Assembly (NCBI RefSeq): GCF_023650515.1 | Contig: NZ_CP096016.1 | Location: forward strand, 3,474,001-3,538,000 | Direction of reading: 5' to 3' | Origin: Alkalimarinus coralli | GTDB lineage: Bacteria; Pseudomonadota; Gammaproteobacteria; Pseudomonadales; Oleiphilaceae | DNA: 64,000 bases | In this document: piece by piece, positions 30,001-37,553 of the stretch | How the letters are laid out: each line of letters opens with the position of its first letter | Numbering within the stretch: the first letter of the stretch is position 1 | Notes under the pieces: model-generated | Seen by the model: the letters and a program-made list of their open reading frames with translations, nothing else | The model's database searches: none | Told to the model about the DNA's origin: nothing | Made by a program: the position numbers and the translations under genes

Positions 30001-30693
30001 GTCTTTGATTAGTAAGTCCGATTCGATGTGACGCTGAGACGATAGGTTTGAGCCCTCAAATCGAAAGTACACATGGCCATCCAACTCTCTATGATAGTTT
30101 TCGGCTTTGGACGTATAGCTTTCAAACGTTTGCCGACCTTCACTGACCAAGCCACCTTGGTCTTTACTGATGATTTCGTAAGTGATCTTTCCGTTATAAG
30201 TCACACTGTAAAATCGGCAGTTATTATATGTAACGGTAGAGGTTCCAAGACCAGATGCTTCATCAATATCTTCAACGATTTCTAAAGTCCCAGAGTCGCA
30301 ATGTTCCGTTCCCGAATTATAAGAAGTAAACGCTTGTTTTGTGAATTGGCTAAATATCGACTCCTTTAGATAAGGAATGTCACTATAGCTGGTACGTTGG
30401 GATGATATTAGTCGGTGTGCTTGAGGACCATCGGAGGAAACATTGTATGCAAGCTGAGGATAAGCAGATGCGAATACCTTAGATGTTATTTCAGTATAAC
30501 TGTGTGCTGCCAATTTGGATGTTGAGGTATCCAGCGTTGCTAGGCTCTGATCACCTTTATATTTTGCATCAAGCCCCGTTCCTGAAAGCGTACTTGTACC
30601 ACCGGAACTGGCAGAGTCACTGCTGCCTCCGCCTCCTCCACCACAACCAACGAACAACAGGCTTACAGCAATTACTACACAACCTCTAAACAC
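27100..30693 (-). CDS. Large surface lipoprotein with PKD-like and FG-GAP repeats
   Basis: 1197 residues. Lipobox LLFVGC is followed by a run of six Gly and a Ser-rich linker. Residues ~345-430 resemble an Ig/PKD-type or cadherin-like module (ending VTDSDGATTTKEITIVVSG). The C-terminal half has many FG-GAP/VCBS-like repeats with Ca-binding loops such as DLDGDTKNE, DTDGDGDTE, DVDNDGDIE and DKDGVSE, predicting an integrin-alpha-like propeller on the cell surface. Role unknown; adhesion or matrix binding would fit. Single gene, convergent with the catabolic operon. Confidence 0.8.
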   Translation of the reverse strand: MFRGCVVIAVSLLFVGCGGGGGGSSDSASSGGTSTLSGTGLDAKYKGDQSLATLDTSTSKLAAHSYTEITSKVFASAYPQLAYNVSSDGPQAHRLISSQRTSYSDIPYLKESIFSQFTKQAFTSYNSGTEHCDSGTLEIVEDIDEASGLGTSTVTYNNCRFYSVTYNGKITYEIISKDQGGLVSEGRQTFESYTSKAENYHRELDGHVYFRFEGSNLSSQRHIESDLLIKDNIKNETTYLKDFIYTLDSEQQTQTLSGKLYQSNLGYVTLGLDEQSVFAVMSGANESSLLLFPEQGIDPVTQYSEQGYRLLLDENGDGEYDYATWFGATALSQYEDDKTENHAPEIRAEDSVTGNKNEVIFLTVDLIDSDYDFINPQWKIKSQPEGSTFDVEVSSWNIMEITANLAGTYVLEIIVTDSDGATTTKEITIVVSGEPAEFNVTGPAELKNGEVYSAQIDVLNSSSGSFSYKLAYGPDGMSVDQSGRITWTANALPVTRFSTAIYGVVVVSPGHEVLKEVEIKIDSKGSANFVRTPLSTPNREDDIHIVDLDGDTKNEMLVFSEEKQLLYTLTFSNNDYQQNWILDERLGNKSATGATTGKIGSKSYSDIFVTTEDKIYRLDGKSKEILAEAELTNMSYVKGISVNDVDADSTLEVTILGSYGSYSNQDSLVVFDAETLVKEWSLGRNGLGKSMTVGNADNDSQLEIITSGGYVFDGASKVNQWLYTETFGAFLALGDTDGDGDTELVAVDGNYRGKLKVFDVLNKVLVSQQDRTHSCGIKALNLDADAQDEVVISNCSSTNAFSILDLKSSDTEDKDVGVKSDNQGATFSLTHGDVDNDGDIEWVGSHKGRLFVYNGQSLEWQDATWKGVNLGGHYLTLHQGPSNYSYFARSVLDSSYRILEFSPLTGMPTISSDVNAGYANYLSFTGFDYDNDLIDEAVFSSRLTNGSGLKVYDIGNDIEEWTVSSSENSQYKLQYANMNADNKMDLVAIARNRIEIFDLFDQSLIWSSDRLNDGVEDSAVYDFDKDGVSEVITLDSTSIKIYKKSTDGVVLHRSKTLDSLYYYGNKLVVGDVNGDSLVDIVIASIDYSQPGKRQKFVSFSTDLTETSRVYGTIELEKFKLLPDCTSENCYLFVLVDNSAGYPYRDQLAIASTKTGNIVWKSSPLLGKIKEDSLQIYKHGDSYRVSLGMEGGVSFPRH

Positions 30694-31189
30694 AAGGCTT
30701 CTCCATCTTTGATTGAAACAAACTAAGTCCAGCGGCCGCTAAATGCGATGGCAGGACACAAATCTGGAATGAATATAGTGATCTAAGGAACGAGAAAACA
30801 AGGTTAGCGATTGCTAGCCCCTTCCATGGCCCTATAAAGTTAAGCATTCCATCGAAAGCGCGCGATTGTATTTTACTGGCTTAAAAATGAACAGGCTTGT
30901 TTGATATCAAGAATGAAAATTTAAGTAAAATGAAGAGGGCAAGGAGAGTCTGAATGAACACGTGAACTCACTTCGTTCAACATATACCGGTACACTTCCG
31001 GCCCTGTTTGGAGACACTCGCATTACTCGGCAGGGCTAACAGGTGAATAGGGGGCTTATTTGTTCTCGAGCATCAAGTCAAAGCTAGGTGATCATTGAAG
31101 ATTAAGGGCTAGAAACAGGCTTGATACTTTCCTGCCGACACTTTCTGGCTAATGAGTGCTGCCGGTAGTTACCAATAGTAGCCTCTACT
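30694..31189. other. Intergenic region, nothing recognised
   Basis: About 500 bases between the lipoprotein gene start and the MoaD-like gene stop. It contains small inverted repeats such as GAAC/GTTC around 30963-30978 but no ORF, RNA gene or attC-like site that I can support. Confidence 0.4.
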
Positions 31190-31468
31190 CTACCCTCCGC
31201 TCAGTGCTTGAAAAATATACACCGTGCCATCTTCCGCTACCCGGTCTGTGAGCGCGTTTCTATCAACAATGAGATTATCATTTATGCTAATTAAAACATG
31301 TCGGCGCTGAGCCCCATAGTCATTAAGTACATAATCCGAAAAACCAGGGGTAATCTCGTTAACCGAACGAACAACATCAGCCACTGAGCCTTCCGGCACT
31401 AATATTTCACGGTTCTCCAACACCGGGAAGAAACGGTAAAGGTGGGATGTCATTTCTACTCTAGGCAT
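31190..31468 (-). CDS. MoaD/ThiS-family ubiquitin-like protein
   Basis: 92 residues ending in Gly-Gly (FQALSGG). That is the C terminus that MoaD/ThiS proteins use for adenylation and sulfur or conjugate transfer. The beta-grasp pattern fits: an N-terminal strand, LVPEGSVADVVRSVNE, a DNLIVDRNALTDRVAEDGTVYIF end. The start is 5 bases after the stop of the BNR-repeat gene, so it is coupled to it. No MoaE or ThiG neighbour is present; the partner enzyme is unknown. Confidence 0.82.
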   Translation of the reverse strand: MPRVEMTSHLYRFFPVLENREILVPEGSVADVVRSVNEITPGFSDYVLNDYGAQRRHVLISINDNLIVDRNALTDRVAEDGTVYIFQALSGG

Positions 31469-31473
31469 CGTAT

Positions 31474-32523
31474 TTACCCAAATCGTACCGAGTAGATTGG
31501 CGGAAAGTTATTCCCCAGGCATTGCCAGGTCTCTCCACGGTCATCTGACACGTAAAGATTGCCGGTGGTAGTGCCAAAACACAGGAAGTCACCGCAAACA
31601 TCCAAGCCATGCCTGAGGACGATATCATATGCGTTCTCCTGCGGTAGGCCGCTACGAAATGTTTGCCACGACGCACCGCCATCGGTGGTTCTCGCGACAA
31701 ACAAGCCACCGTCAATAGCCATACGTTCTGAGTCTGCTTTCGCGGGCACGACCCACGCGGTATGTCCATCTTGAGCGTCCACCGCGATGGGAAAGCCAAA
31801 GTGCACTCCACTCTCTGGCATACTGACTTTATTCCAGTTCTGTGCACCGTCTTTACTAAAAAAAACACCGCAGTGATTTTGTTGCCAAAGAAAGTCTGGT
31901 TGTCCAGGACAAGCAGTTACAAAATGCGGATCATGTCCCCATTCTGCCTTCGGGTTGGGCATGTAGTCCATTAACATTCCCTTATTACGGGCGGCCCAGG
32001 TGCGACCACCGTTGGTCGTTTCGATTACCCCGACCGAAGATGCGGCAACATAAAGGTGATCAGGGTTACGGGGGTCAACAATAATTGAGTGGATACCCGG
32101 CTCGAAAACACCATAGTCAATACTGGCAGGTGTGCCGTCCCACTTGTTCTCGCTGGTCGCGTCACCACTGAACAAGTCTCCGCCACGACTCTCATGGTTC
32201 CAAAGTGGTCGATTGAGCTGCCAAGTCTCTCCGTTATCATCACTGAAAAACAACCCACCCGGAATCGTCCCGGCATAAAGCCTACCCGCTTGAGATGCGC
32301 TGCCAAATTCAATATTCCAGATCTTTAACACCGAGGCCGCTTGGTATTCAGGCTTCCCAGCCGGCGCGTTCGGGTCAAAGTCCGGGGTAGGTATGGTTTT
32401 GGCAATGTATCGCGCACCCGCGGGGTATTTTATAGCAGGCCTTTCCTTCCATGTTTGGCCACCGTCCTCAGAAGAAGATAGCTTTGGCCCCCAATGGCCA
32501 TGATCTAAAGATGCCCATAGCCG
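31474..32523 (-). pseudogene. BNR/sialidase-like repeat protein, 5'-truncated at the array junction
   Basis: The frame is open from the stop at 31474 back to an in-frame TAG at 32524-32526. The only start-like codon is a GTG at 32331, well inside homologous sequence. Asp-box repeats are visible: SSSEDGGQTWKE, FSDDNGETWQ, TTNGGRTWAAR, ARTTDGGASW and VSDDRGETWQCL. The frame upstream of the GTG (LWASLDHGHWGPKLS...) still matches the family, so coding began further upstream and has been lost. The loss point coincides with the end of the integron cassette array. Whether a shortened product is made is unknown. Confidence 0.75.
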
Positions 32524-32657
32524 CTAGTTCCCAGTTCGTAACAATCATCAATATTTTCGGCCTTAAATTTATATACGCCATCCTCATATAAAAAAGGTTC
32601 AGCATAACTAACCGACGAGAATAAAAAGAATAGATACACGAAGGATATTTTTTTCAT
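32505..32657 (-). pseudogene. Remnant of a cassette gene (signal peptide plus ~30 residues)
   Basis: ATG at 32657 opens a 50-codon frame with a clear Sec signal peptide (MKKISFVYLFFLF..., cleavage near SYA) and a short mature part (EPFLYEDGVYKFK...). A GGAG site precedes the ATG. The frame ends inside the BNR-gene sequence, in another reading frame. It begins right after a cassette core site (boundary 32683/32684). I read it as the start of a cassette gene whose 3' part and attC were deleted. Confidence 0.55.
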
Positions 32658-32677
32658 ATTTCTCCATACTTGCCTGC

Positions 32678-32758
32678 ACATAACGCCGCGAACACAGGTG
32701 ACAAATATGGAGCGCGAAGCGCGGAGTATTTGGCATCCTGTGCTTTGCCTGGTTAAGT
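32678..32758 (-). other. attC site of the hicAB cassette
   Basis: Minus-strand R'' ACTTAAC (32752-32758) and R' GTTATGT (32678-32684). Between them an imperfect inverted repeat (CACAGG.TGaCAAATA against its partner, with an unpaired base) and a GCGCGAAGCGC tip give the usual folded attC. R'' starts a few bases after the hicB stop. Confidence 0.88.
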
Positions 32759-32761
32759 TTT

Positions 32762-33097
32762 TTATAAGCTCGCTTCTCTATTTAACGCTTCAGATGCCCA
32801 TTGATTTATACTTTGCCCGCTTAACTCCGCTGCCGTAGCAACAGCTGCGTGAATTTCAGGACGAATGCGTAGCATTAGCTTACCTGAATATGGTTTTTGA
32901 GGTGTCTTACCAACTGCATGACATGTTTCTAGGTAATCATTAACAGCTTCTTCAAATGCAGTTTTTAACTCTGAAACTGTTTCTCCATGAAAGCCTACAA
33001 CGTCTTTTATGCCTGCAATATGCCCGATAAAACACTCATCTTCTGAACTAAACTCTATGCGAGCAGCATAACCCTCATATACCATTGAATTACTCAT
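32762..33097 (-). CDS. hicB: HicB-family antitoxin
   Basis: 111 residues. The N-terminal HicB fold begins YEGYAARIEFSSEDECFIGHIAGI and continues GETVSELKTAFEEAVNDYLE. The C terminus (KLMLRIRPEIHAAVATAAELSGQSINQWASEAL) is a ribbon-helix-helix DNA-binding domain. It neutralises HicA and should repress the operon. Start overlaps the hicA stop by 4 bases. Cassette-borne. Confidence 0.92.
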   Translation of the reverse strand: MSNSMVYEGYAARIEFSSEDECFIGHIAGIKDVVGFHGETVSELKTAFEEAVNDYLETCHAVGKTPQKPYSGKLMLRIRPEIHAAVATAAELSGQSINQWASEALNREASL

Positions 33098-33348
33098 GGC
33101 TCTACTCCTAGTTGTTTGAGAAAGGTTCGTGCATCTCTGACTTGATATGGTTTTGCTTCTTTTTTCGGGTGTGGTCGATGGAAACTCGCAATAATTCCAT
33201 TCTTATGGAACCTTACTCGAGAACCATTGCCTTCTATTACTTCAACTTCCAAAGATACAAAAAGAGATTCAATATCTTTCCACGCTAAAGAGGATGATAC
33301 CGGATCAGTGCATATAGCTTTCAAAGTGCGCTTTTGTTTAGAATTCAT
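33094..33348 (-). CDS. hicA: HicA-family toxin (mRNA interferase)
   Basis: 84 residues with the HicA double-stranded-RNA-binding-like core: a GSRVRFHKNGIIASFHRPHPKKE stretch and YQVRDARTFLKQLGVEP. The GSH catalytic His of many HicA proteins is GSR here, as in a well-represented subgroup, while FHRPHP is kept. HicA cleaves mRNA until bound by HicB. It is the first gene of the cassette, starting ~53 bases from the cassette core site. Confidence 0.88.
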   Translation of the reverse strand: MNSKQKRTLKAICTDPVSSSLAWKDIESLFVSLEVEVIEGNGSRVRFHKNGIIASFHRPHPKKEAKPYQVRDARTFLKQLGVEP

Positions 33349-33354
33349 CCCTTA

Positions 33355-33377
33355 ATGATATCACATGGCGATATCAT
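33355..33377 (-). promoter_or_regulatory. Inverted repeat operator upstream of hicAB
   Basis: Perfect 8-bp arms ATGATATC and GATATCAT separated by 7 bases, 7-29 bases upstream of the hicA start. A TATGAT -10-like hexamer overlaps one arm on the minus strand. It is a natural site for HicB autorepression. Confidence 0.6.
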
Positions 33378-33395
33378 AACAATCTATTTCTTGAA

Positions 33396-33455
33396 ACTTA
33401 ACGCCGCGTTAACCGCGCGAGCCGAAGGCGAGTCCGGTTGAACGCTTGGTTATGT
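33396..33455 (-). other. attC site of the vapBC cassette
   Basis: Minus-strand R'' ACATAAC (33449-33455), R' GTTAAGT (33396-33402), with a GCGCGAGCCGAAGGCGAG type central hairpin. R'' matches the start GTTATGT of the vapBC cassette at 34098-34104. Confidence 0.88.
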
Positions 33456-33510
33456 TTATTTATTGTGTTAGTGTGTATTAAATTCAAGCATTGTACACAC
33501 AGGTGTTTTT

Positions 33511-33705
33511 ATGAGAACAAACATTGTAATTGATGACGAACTAATGGCAAATGCTTTAAAAGTAAGTGGCTTAAATACAAAGAAAGATGCTGTTGAAGAA
33601 GGCTTGAAGCTACTAATTAAGCTAAATGAACAACAGGCTGTACGGAGTTTAAGAGGCAAAATACACTGGGAAGGCGATTTAAACGAAATGCGAGGCGATA
33701 AGTGA
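33511..33705 (+). CDS. vapB: VapB-family antitoxin
   Basis: 64 residues: MRTNIVIDDELMANAL followed by KKDAVEEGLKLLIKL, the ribbon-helix-helix-type VapB2 pattern, and a C-terminal toxin-binding tail (GKIHWEGDLNEMRGDK). It overlaps vapC by GTGA. The pair is transcribed opposite to the array, so it must use its own promoter within the ~55 bases after attC. Confidence 0.92.
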   Translation: MRTNIVIDDELMANALKVSGLNTKKDAVEEGLKLLIKLNEQQAVRSLRGKIHWEGDLNEMRGDK

Positions 33706-34103
33706 TTATTGCTGACACAAGTGTTTGGATTGATTATTTTAACGGTGTAGTGAGCCCTTTTACCGATGAGTTAGACAAGCAATTAATGGAGGGAAATGTT
33801 GCTTTAGGCGATTTAATATTGCTTGAGATATTGCAGGGAATAAAGAGCGACAAAGAATACAATAAGACCAAGTCGATACTTGGAAAACTAGACCAATATG
33901 AAATGCTTGGTCATAGGATGGTATTGCAATGTGCGGACTATTATCGATTGCTGAGAAAGCGAGGCGTTACGATAAGGAAAACAGCGGATGTGATTATTGC
34001 GACTTTTTGTATAGATAATAAATTGCCACTTCTCTTTACCGATAGAGATTTCAAACCGTTTGTAGAACACTGCGGATTAATTTCAGCTATTTCAAAAACA
34101 TAA
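33702..34103 (+). CDS. vapC: VapC-family PIN-domain ribonuclease toxin
   Basis: 133 residues, GTG start overlapping the vapB stop. PIN-domain acidic residues are in place: IIADTSVWID (Asp5), DLILLEILQG, KTADVIIATFCI and LFTDRDFKPF. VapC toxins cut specific RNAs, often initiator tRNA. The TAA stop (34101-34103) is built from the core site of the neighbouring attC, so the gene exactly fills its cassette. Confidence 0.93.
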   Translation: MIIADTSVWIDYFNGVVSPFTDELDKQLMEGNVALGDLILLEILQGIKSDKEYNKTKSILGKLDQYEMLGHRMVLQCADYYRLLRKRGVTIRKTADVIIATFCIDNKLPLLFTDRDFKPFVEHCGLISAISKT

Positions 34104-34211
34104 CGCCCGCATTTGCGGCTGGAACGGAATGGTTTTGTTTGTGCCAAACTGGCGAAGCCAGGCACAAGCAAAGCCATGAAGTGACAGTCCGGCAAGATGC
34201 GCTTGTTGAAC
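34098..34211 (-). other. attC site of the IS91-like cassette
   Basis: Long (114 bp) site with minus-strand R'' GTTCAAC (34205-34211) and R' GTTATGT (34098-34104). A TGGCTTCGCCA central hairpin and long imperfect arms (TTTGCTTGTGCC against GGCACAAACAAA) are visible. R'' differs by one base from that predicted by its cassette start (GTCCAAC). Confidence 0.8.
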
Positions 34212-34289
34212 GAAGCCGCTATGCGGCAGAAGAGCTTGTCGTCTTTACTTCTTTTACCTTCAATCCCGAAGGCTTCGAGGAGTATTCTT

Positions 34290-35192
34290 ATGAACATCAA
34301 CGAACAAACCCGCTTCACTCTTTTATATGAACGCTATCTTAACGAATTAACCCTGCAAGGCAAAAGCCCTAAAACCATCGAAATGTATTCTCGCTACCTG
34401 CGGAAGATCGGCGATTATTTTGATTGTTGCCCTGACAACCTGACTGCAGATCAACTTAAAAGCTACTTTATGCAACTCGTTGAAACCCGTTCCTGGAGTG
34501 CCGTAAAGATAGCCCGCAATGCCATTCAGTTTTTCTATAAACATGTGCTTGATCGACCCTGGACTTGGATCAACATCGTCAAACCGCCCAAGTTACAACC
34601 ACTGCAAGATGTGCTGTCCGTGAGTGAGGTGGAACTCATTATTAATCATACCTACAAACTGAGTTATCAGGTCTACTTTCTGACCACCTATAGTCTCGGT
34701 TTGCGCTTAACTGAGGCACTCAACTTAACCATTGCTGATATCGACGGTCACTTGATGCGGGTTCATATTCGCCGTGGTAAAGGGAATAAAGACCGTTTCG
34801 TTCCCTTACCCTTGCTAACGTATAAAGCGCTACGTCGATACTGGGCTACACATCGCCATCCCAGGCTAATCTTTCCAGGAGGAAAAGCGCCTTATATCCG
34901 AGAAGGAAAAGAGATGGTCATGGATAAAGGAGGGGTTCAAAAAGCCATCAAGATAATCGCCAAAGAGTGTGGTATTGCCAAGAATGTGCACATCCATACC
35001 TTACGCCATAGCTTTGCGACCCACTTGTTAGAAAATGGGGTGAACCTTCGTTCAATCCAAACCTATTTAGGTCATGTGAGTCCAGACACCACCGCCAAAT
35101 ACACCCGAATGACACAAGAAGCCGCCCAAAACAGCGCACTCATGGTTAATGCGCTCGTCGATCAATTCGAGATTAACTGGATTGAATCATGA
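34290..35192 (+). CDS. Tyrosine recombinase associated with IS91-like transposase
   Basis: 301 residues from ATG at 34290, which has GAGGAG 7 bases upstream. It has a SAM-like core-binding N-terminal domain (~1-90) and a catalytic domain with Arg in GLRLTEALNL, Lys in RGKGNKDR, HTLRHSF, LGH and the nucleophile Tyr in TAKYTRM. It lacks the extra helix insertion that marks integron integrases between the LRH and LGH boxes, so it is not IntI. Such recombinases often precede IS91-family transposase genes; here the stop overlaps the transposase start (ATGA). Confidence 0.88.
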   Translation: MNINEQTRFTLLYERYLNELTLQGKSPKTIEMYSRYLRKIGDYFDCCPDNLTADQLKSYFMQLVETRSWSAVKIARNAIQFFYKHVLDRPWTWINIVKPPKLQPLQDVLSVSEVELIINHTYKLSYQVYFLTTYSLGLRLTEALNLTIADIDGHLMRVHIRRGKGNKDRFVPLPLLTYKALRRYWATHRHPRLIFPGGKAPYIREGKEMVMDKGGVQKAIKIIAKECGIAKNVHIHTLRHSFATHLLENGVNLRSIQTYLGHVSPDTTAKYTRMTQEAAQNSALMVNALVDQFEINWIES

Positions 35193-36250
35193 TTACGCTA
35201 GCGCAGATTATGCGCGATCATCAAGATGCACTCACGCAATGTTATGGCCCGATGATGAGTCGTCAACATCATCACGCCATGCAATCCATTATTGATTGTC
35301 ACACACCGGCCTGTGGTGAAGTTGAATTTCATTGTGCCCCCTGCTCACAGCAGCAACGCTTTTGTCACAGCTGTGGCCATCGTAGTTGCCCTGCGTGTCA
35401 GCATCAAACCAACAATCAGTGGTTAGATCGTCAACGCCAGAAGCTGCTGCCTGTTGATTATTATATGGTGACCTTTACGCTGCCCACACAACTCAGGCAT
35501 TTTGTCTGGCACCATCAGAAGTGGGGCTATCAAACCCTGTTTAACGTTGCCCGGCAGACCTTGTCCACGTTTGCAAAAAACGATAAGCAACTCCACGCTG
35601 ATTTAGGGCTAACTGGGGTATTACATACCCATTCACGACGATTGGAATTTCATCCACACGTTCACTTTATTGTGCCCAACGGAGGCCTGGACAAAAACAA
35701 AGTCTCATGGCGACAAAAATCCGGTAAATATTTATTTAATGGCAAGTCGCTGGCCAAGGTCTTCCGGGCAAAGTTCATTGACGCCATGAAACAACAAGGC
35801 TTTTGTCTCCCCCAAAACACGCCTCAAGCGTGGGTGACGCAATGTGAGCATGTCGGCCAAGGCGAGTCAGCGTTCGTTTATCTTGCCAGATATCTTTATC
35901 GTGGCGTCATCAGCGAAAAGAACATTACTCGCTATGAACAAGGAAGAGTCACCTTCAAGTATCAAGAAAATAAAAGCAAGCAATGGCTAACACGCACTGA
36001 ACCGGCGACCGAGTTTCTCTGGTTAGTCTTACAACACGTGCTGCCAAAAGGATTTCGACGTGCCCGTGATTATGGTTTTTTGCATAGCAATGCCAAGCAA
36101 ACGTTGAAACGGTTGCAGCTGATATTGCAGGCCAAAGTTCCCGACATTGCAATCAACAAAAAAAGAGCGCATCGGTGCCCAAGCTGTGGACTCAGCATGG
36201 CCGTCATTCAGTTTTTCAAACCTAAACGATTCACTCAGCCGACCAGCTAA
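35189..36250 (+). CDS. IS91-family HUH transposase
   Basis: 353 residues. N-terminal zinc-binding region with Cys pairs (CAPC, CHSCGHRSCPAC). HUH motif HPHVH at residues 155-159 and the nucleophile-Tyr region FVYLARYLYRGVI. IS91 transposases move by single-strand rolling-circle transposition. This protein differs substantially from the four-copy transposase elsewhere in the array. It is transcribed opposite to the array direction. Confidence 0.9.
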   Translation: MITLAQIMRDHQDALTQCYGPMMSRQHHHAMQSIIDCHTPACGEVEFHCAPCSQQQRFCHSCGHRSCPACQHQTNNQWLDRQRQKLLPVDYYMVTFTLPTQLRHFVWHHQKWGYQTLFNVARQTLSTFAKNDKQLHADLGLTGVLHTHSRRLEFHPHVHFIVPNGGLDKNKVSWRQKSGKYLFNGKSLAKVFRAKFIDAMKQQGFCLPQNTPQAWVTQCEHVGQGESAFVYLARYLYRGVISEKNITRYEQGRVTFKYQENKSKQWLTRTEPATEFLWLVLQHVLPKGFRRARDYGFLHSNAKQTLKRLQLILQAKVPDIAINKKRAHRCPSCGLSMAVIQFFKPKRFTQPTS

Positions 36251-36443
36251 GGGACTAAAAAATCAGGGATGCCATTCATCAGTAGAAGGAGAAAATGAAA
36301 AATAGGTGAATATAGAAGAGTAAACTGACTACGCTAAGGTTGAGGTAATGGCCGCGCTCGGCCTGAGAAAAGTGCCTAAATGTAGCAACAAGAAAATCCC
36401 TTCAAACCGATCTAGCTATTTCCTATTAATAAGTACCGGGCTT

Positions 36444-36498
36444 GTCCAACAATAGGATTAAGTCGCGGCTTCGCGCGACCTATCCTTATTAGTTAGGC
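36444..36498 (-). other. attC site of the 132-aa cassette
   Basis: Short 55-bp site. Minus-strand R'' GCCTAAC (36492-36498), R' GTTGGAC (36444-36450). Arms AATAGGAT / ATCCTTATT and GTCGCG / CGCGAC fold round a GCTT loop. The stop codon of the cassette gene (TAA) is formed by R''. Confidence 0.9.
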
Positions 36499-36891
36499 AG
36501 CCGGTACTGAACCAGTAGTAATTTTATGTTGATAGTTAATATACCCTAAAATAACTAAACAGATAATTTGAATTTCATTATTTATTGAGTCGATTGACCA
36601 CTTAACTAAACAATTTTCTGCTTGATAGTTAGGAACAAAATTTAACTTAATATTGCTCTCCTTTGCTTTATTAACCGAATACTCTTCAACTAATGAATCA
36701 TTTTTATACAAACAATTTTTTCGCCAAAAAAACATTCCTGACGATTTCATTACATATTTTACTTCGTCCAATATAGTAAACGAAAAGCTATACGATCCAA
36801 ACGAAGGGAGAAAACCGCCCTCACAAAATAGCTCACCATCTTTTTTGATAGTGAAATTTTCTTCTGTTATTTGAAGCTGATATTTATTCAT
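36493..36891 (-). CDS. Orphan cassette protein, 132 aa
   Basis: Lys/Asn/Ser-rich, mostly beta-predicted (ITEENFTIKKDGELFCEGGFLP...). Hydrophobic patch near the C terminus (IQIICLVILGYINY) could be a membrane helix. The ATG lies ~10 bases from the cassette start G|TTAGGC, a normal cassette layout. No family recognised. Base composition is clearly AT-rich relative to the chromosome. Confidence 0.7.
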   Translation of the reverse strand: MNKYQLQITEENFTIKKDGELFCEGGFLPSFGSYSFSFTILDEVKYVMKSSGMFFWRKNCLYKNDSLVEEYSVNKAKESNIKLNFVPNYQAENCLVKWSIDSINNEIQIICLVILGYINYQHKITTGSVPAA

Positions 36892-36895
36892 ATTT

Positions 36896-36978
36896 GCCTA
36901 ACGCTTAAATTTTGGGCAAATAATGTGGAGTGACGAAGGAGCGCAGCATTATTTGTCCTAAACATTTTTTGGTTATAA
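36896..36978 (-). other. attC site of the 188-aa lipoprotein cassette
   Basis: Minus-strand R'' TTATAAC (36972-36978), R' GTTAGGC (36896-36902). Arms GGACAAATAATGCTGCGCTCC and GGAGTG...CATTATTTGCCC pair imperfectly round a TTCGT tip. The gene's TAA stop is part of R''. Confidence 0.88.
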
Positions 36979-37539
36979 TTGAACGTATGGTAAGTCAAAG
37001 TTTACTGATACAGGTCTCGCATAGCACCTTGTGATAGTTTCTGTGCCAATGATTAGATTGTTCTCAATTATCATTTCAGTTCGCTCTTCTTCATAGTGCT
37101 CACCTTCGCAAGAGTCATCTTCATTCTCTATACCAAAATATATCTCATCGTTATTTATATATGCGACATCTAGTATAGTTGACTGTGTGTTGTCTTCGTT
37201 TTGATAGGTAAGGTCAAGTTTGTTGGCGATAACTCCACTTGACATAGTAACCTCTGAACCCAAAATATAGGTTCCATTACTGGTTGTAGTTGAAGTAATG
37301 TCTGAACCACAACCACCTATAAGAGATTCGGTCGTTCTAGAAAATTCACCATCGTTAAAATTCCATCTAATATCCTTTAATCTACTACCTGCTACGAGGC
37401 AATCAGCTTGCCAAGTTCCGTCAATAATTGTGCTTCCTGAATTTGTTATTTCAGTAGTGGGTGACTCTGAACTCGATGAAGAACCTCCACCACACCCACT
37501 TAATGAAAATACTGCTAATACGATTAATACTCTAAACAT
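36973..37539 (-). CDS. Orphan cassette lipoprotein, 188 aa
   Basis: Lipobox LSGC at ~16, followed by GGGSSSSSES, then a beta-rich domain beginning GTWQADC that resembles a lipocalin-like fold. Cysteines suggest disulfides. The N-terminal GCGGGSSSSS style is like the 1197-residue lipoprotein at 27100-30693, but the mature domains differ. ATG is ~18 bases inside the cassette start G|TTATAA. Confidence 0.7.
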   Translation of the reverse strand: MFRVLIVLAVFSLSGCGGGSSSSSESPTTEITNSGSTIIDGTWQADCLVAGSRLKDIRWNFNDGEFSRTTESLIGGCGSDITSTTTSNGTYILGSEVTMSSGVIANKLDLTYQNEDNTQSTILDVAYINNDEIYFGIENEDDSCEGEHYEEERTEMIIENNLIIGTETITRCYARPVSVNFDLPYVQL

Positions 37540-37553
37540 AAACTTCCTAAAAA

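Larger units (their letters stand above)
34212..36440 (+). mobile_element. IS91-like element (recombinase + transposase) inside a cassette
   Basis: The left end carries a hairpin GCCGC-TAT-GCGGC (34214-34226) just after the core site GTTGAAC. The right part holds a hairpin GGCCG-CGCT-CGGCC at 36350-36363, a possible oriIS. The right edge abuts CTTG (36441-36444), the complement of CAAG, a tetranucleotide used as target by IS91. Exact ends are my estimate. 36251-36443 holds no gene. Confidence 0.6.

Noticed and set aside
30960-31060. Possible attC-like inverted repeats upstream of the lipoprotein gene
   Set aside because: No R'/R'' pair in the right order and no cassette gene next to it.
34290-35192. 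Tyrosine recombinase as the missing integron integrase
   Set aside because: It lacks the extra segment between catalytic boxes seen in IntI and overlaps the IS91-like transposase gene, so it belongs to that element.
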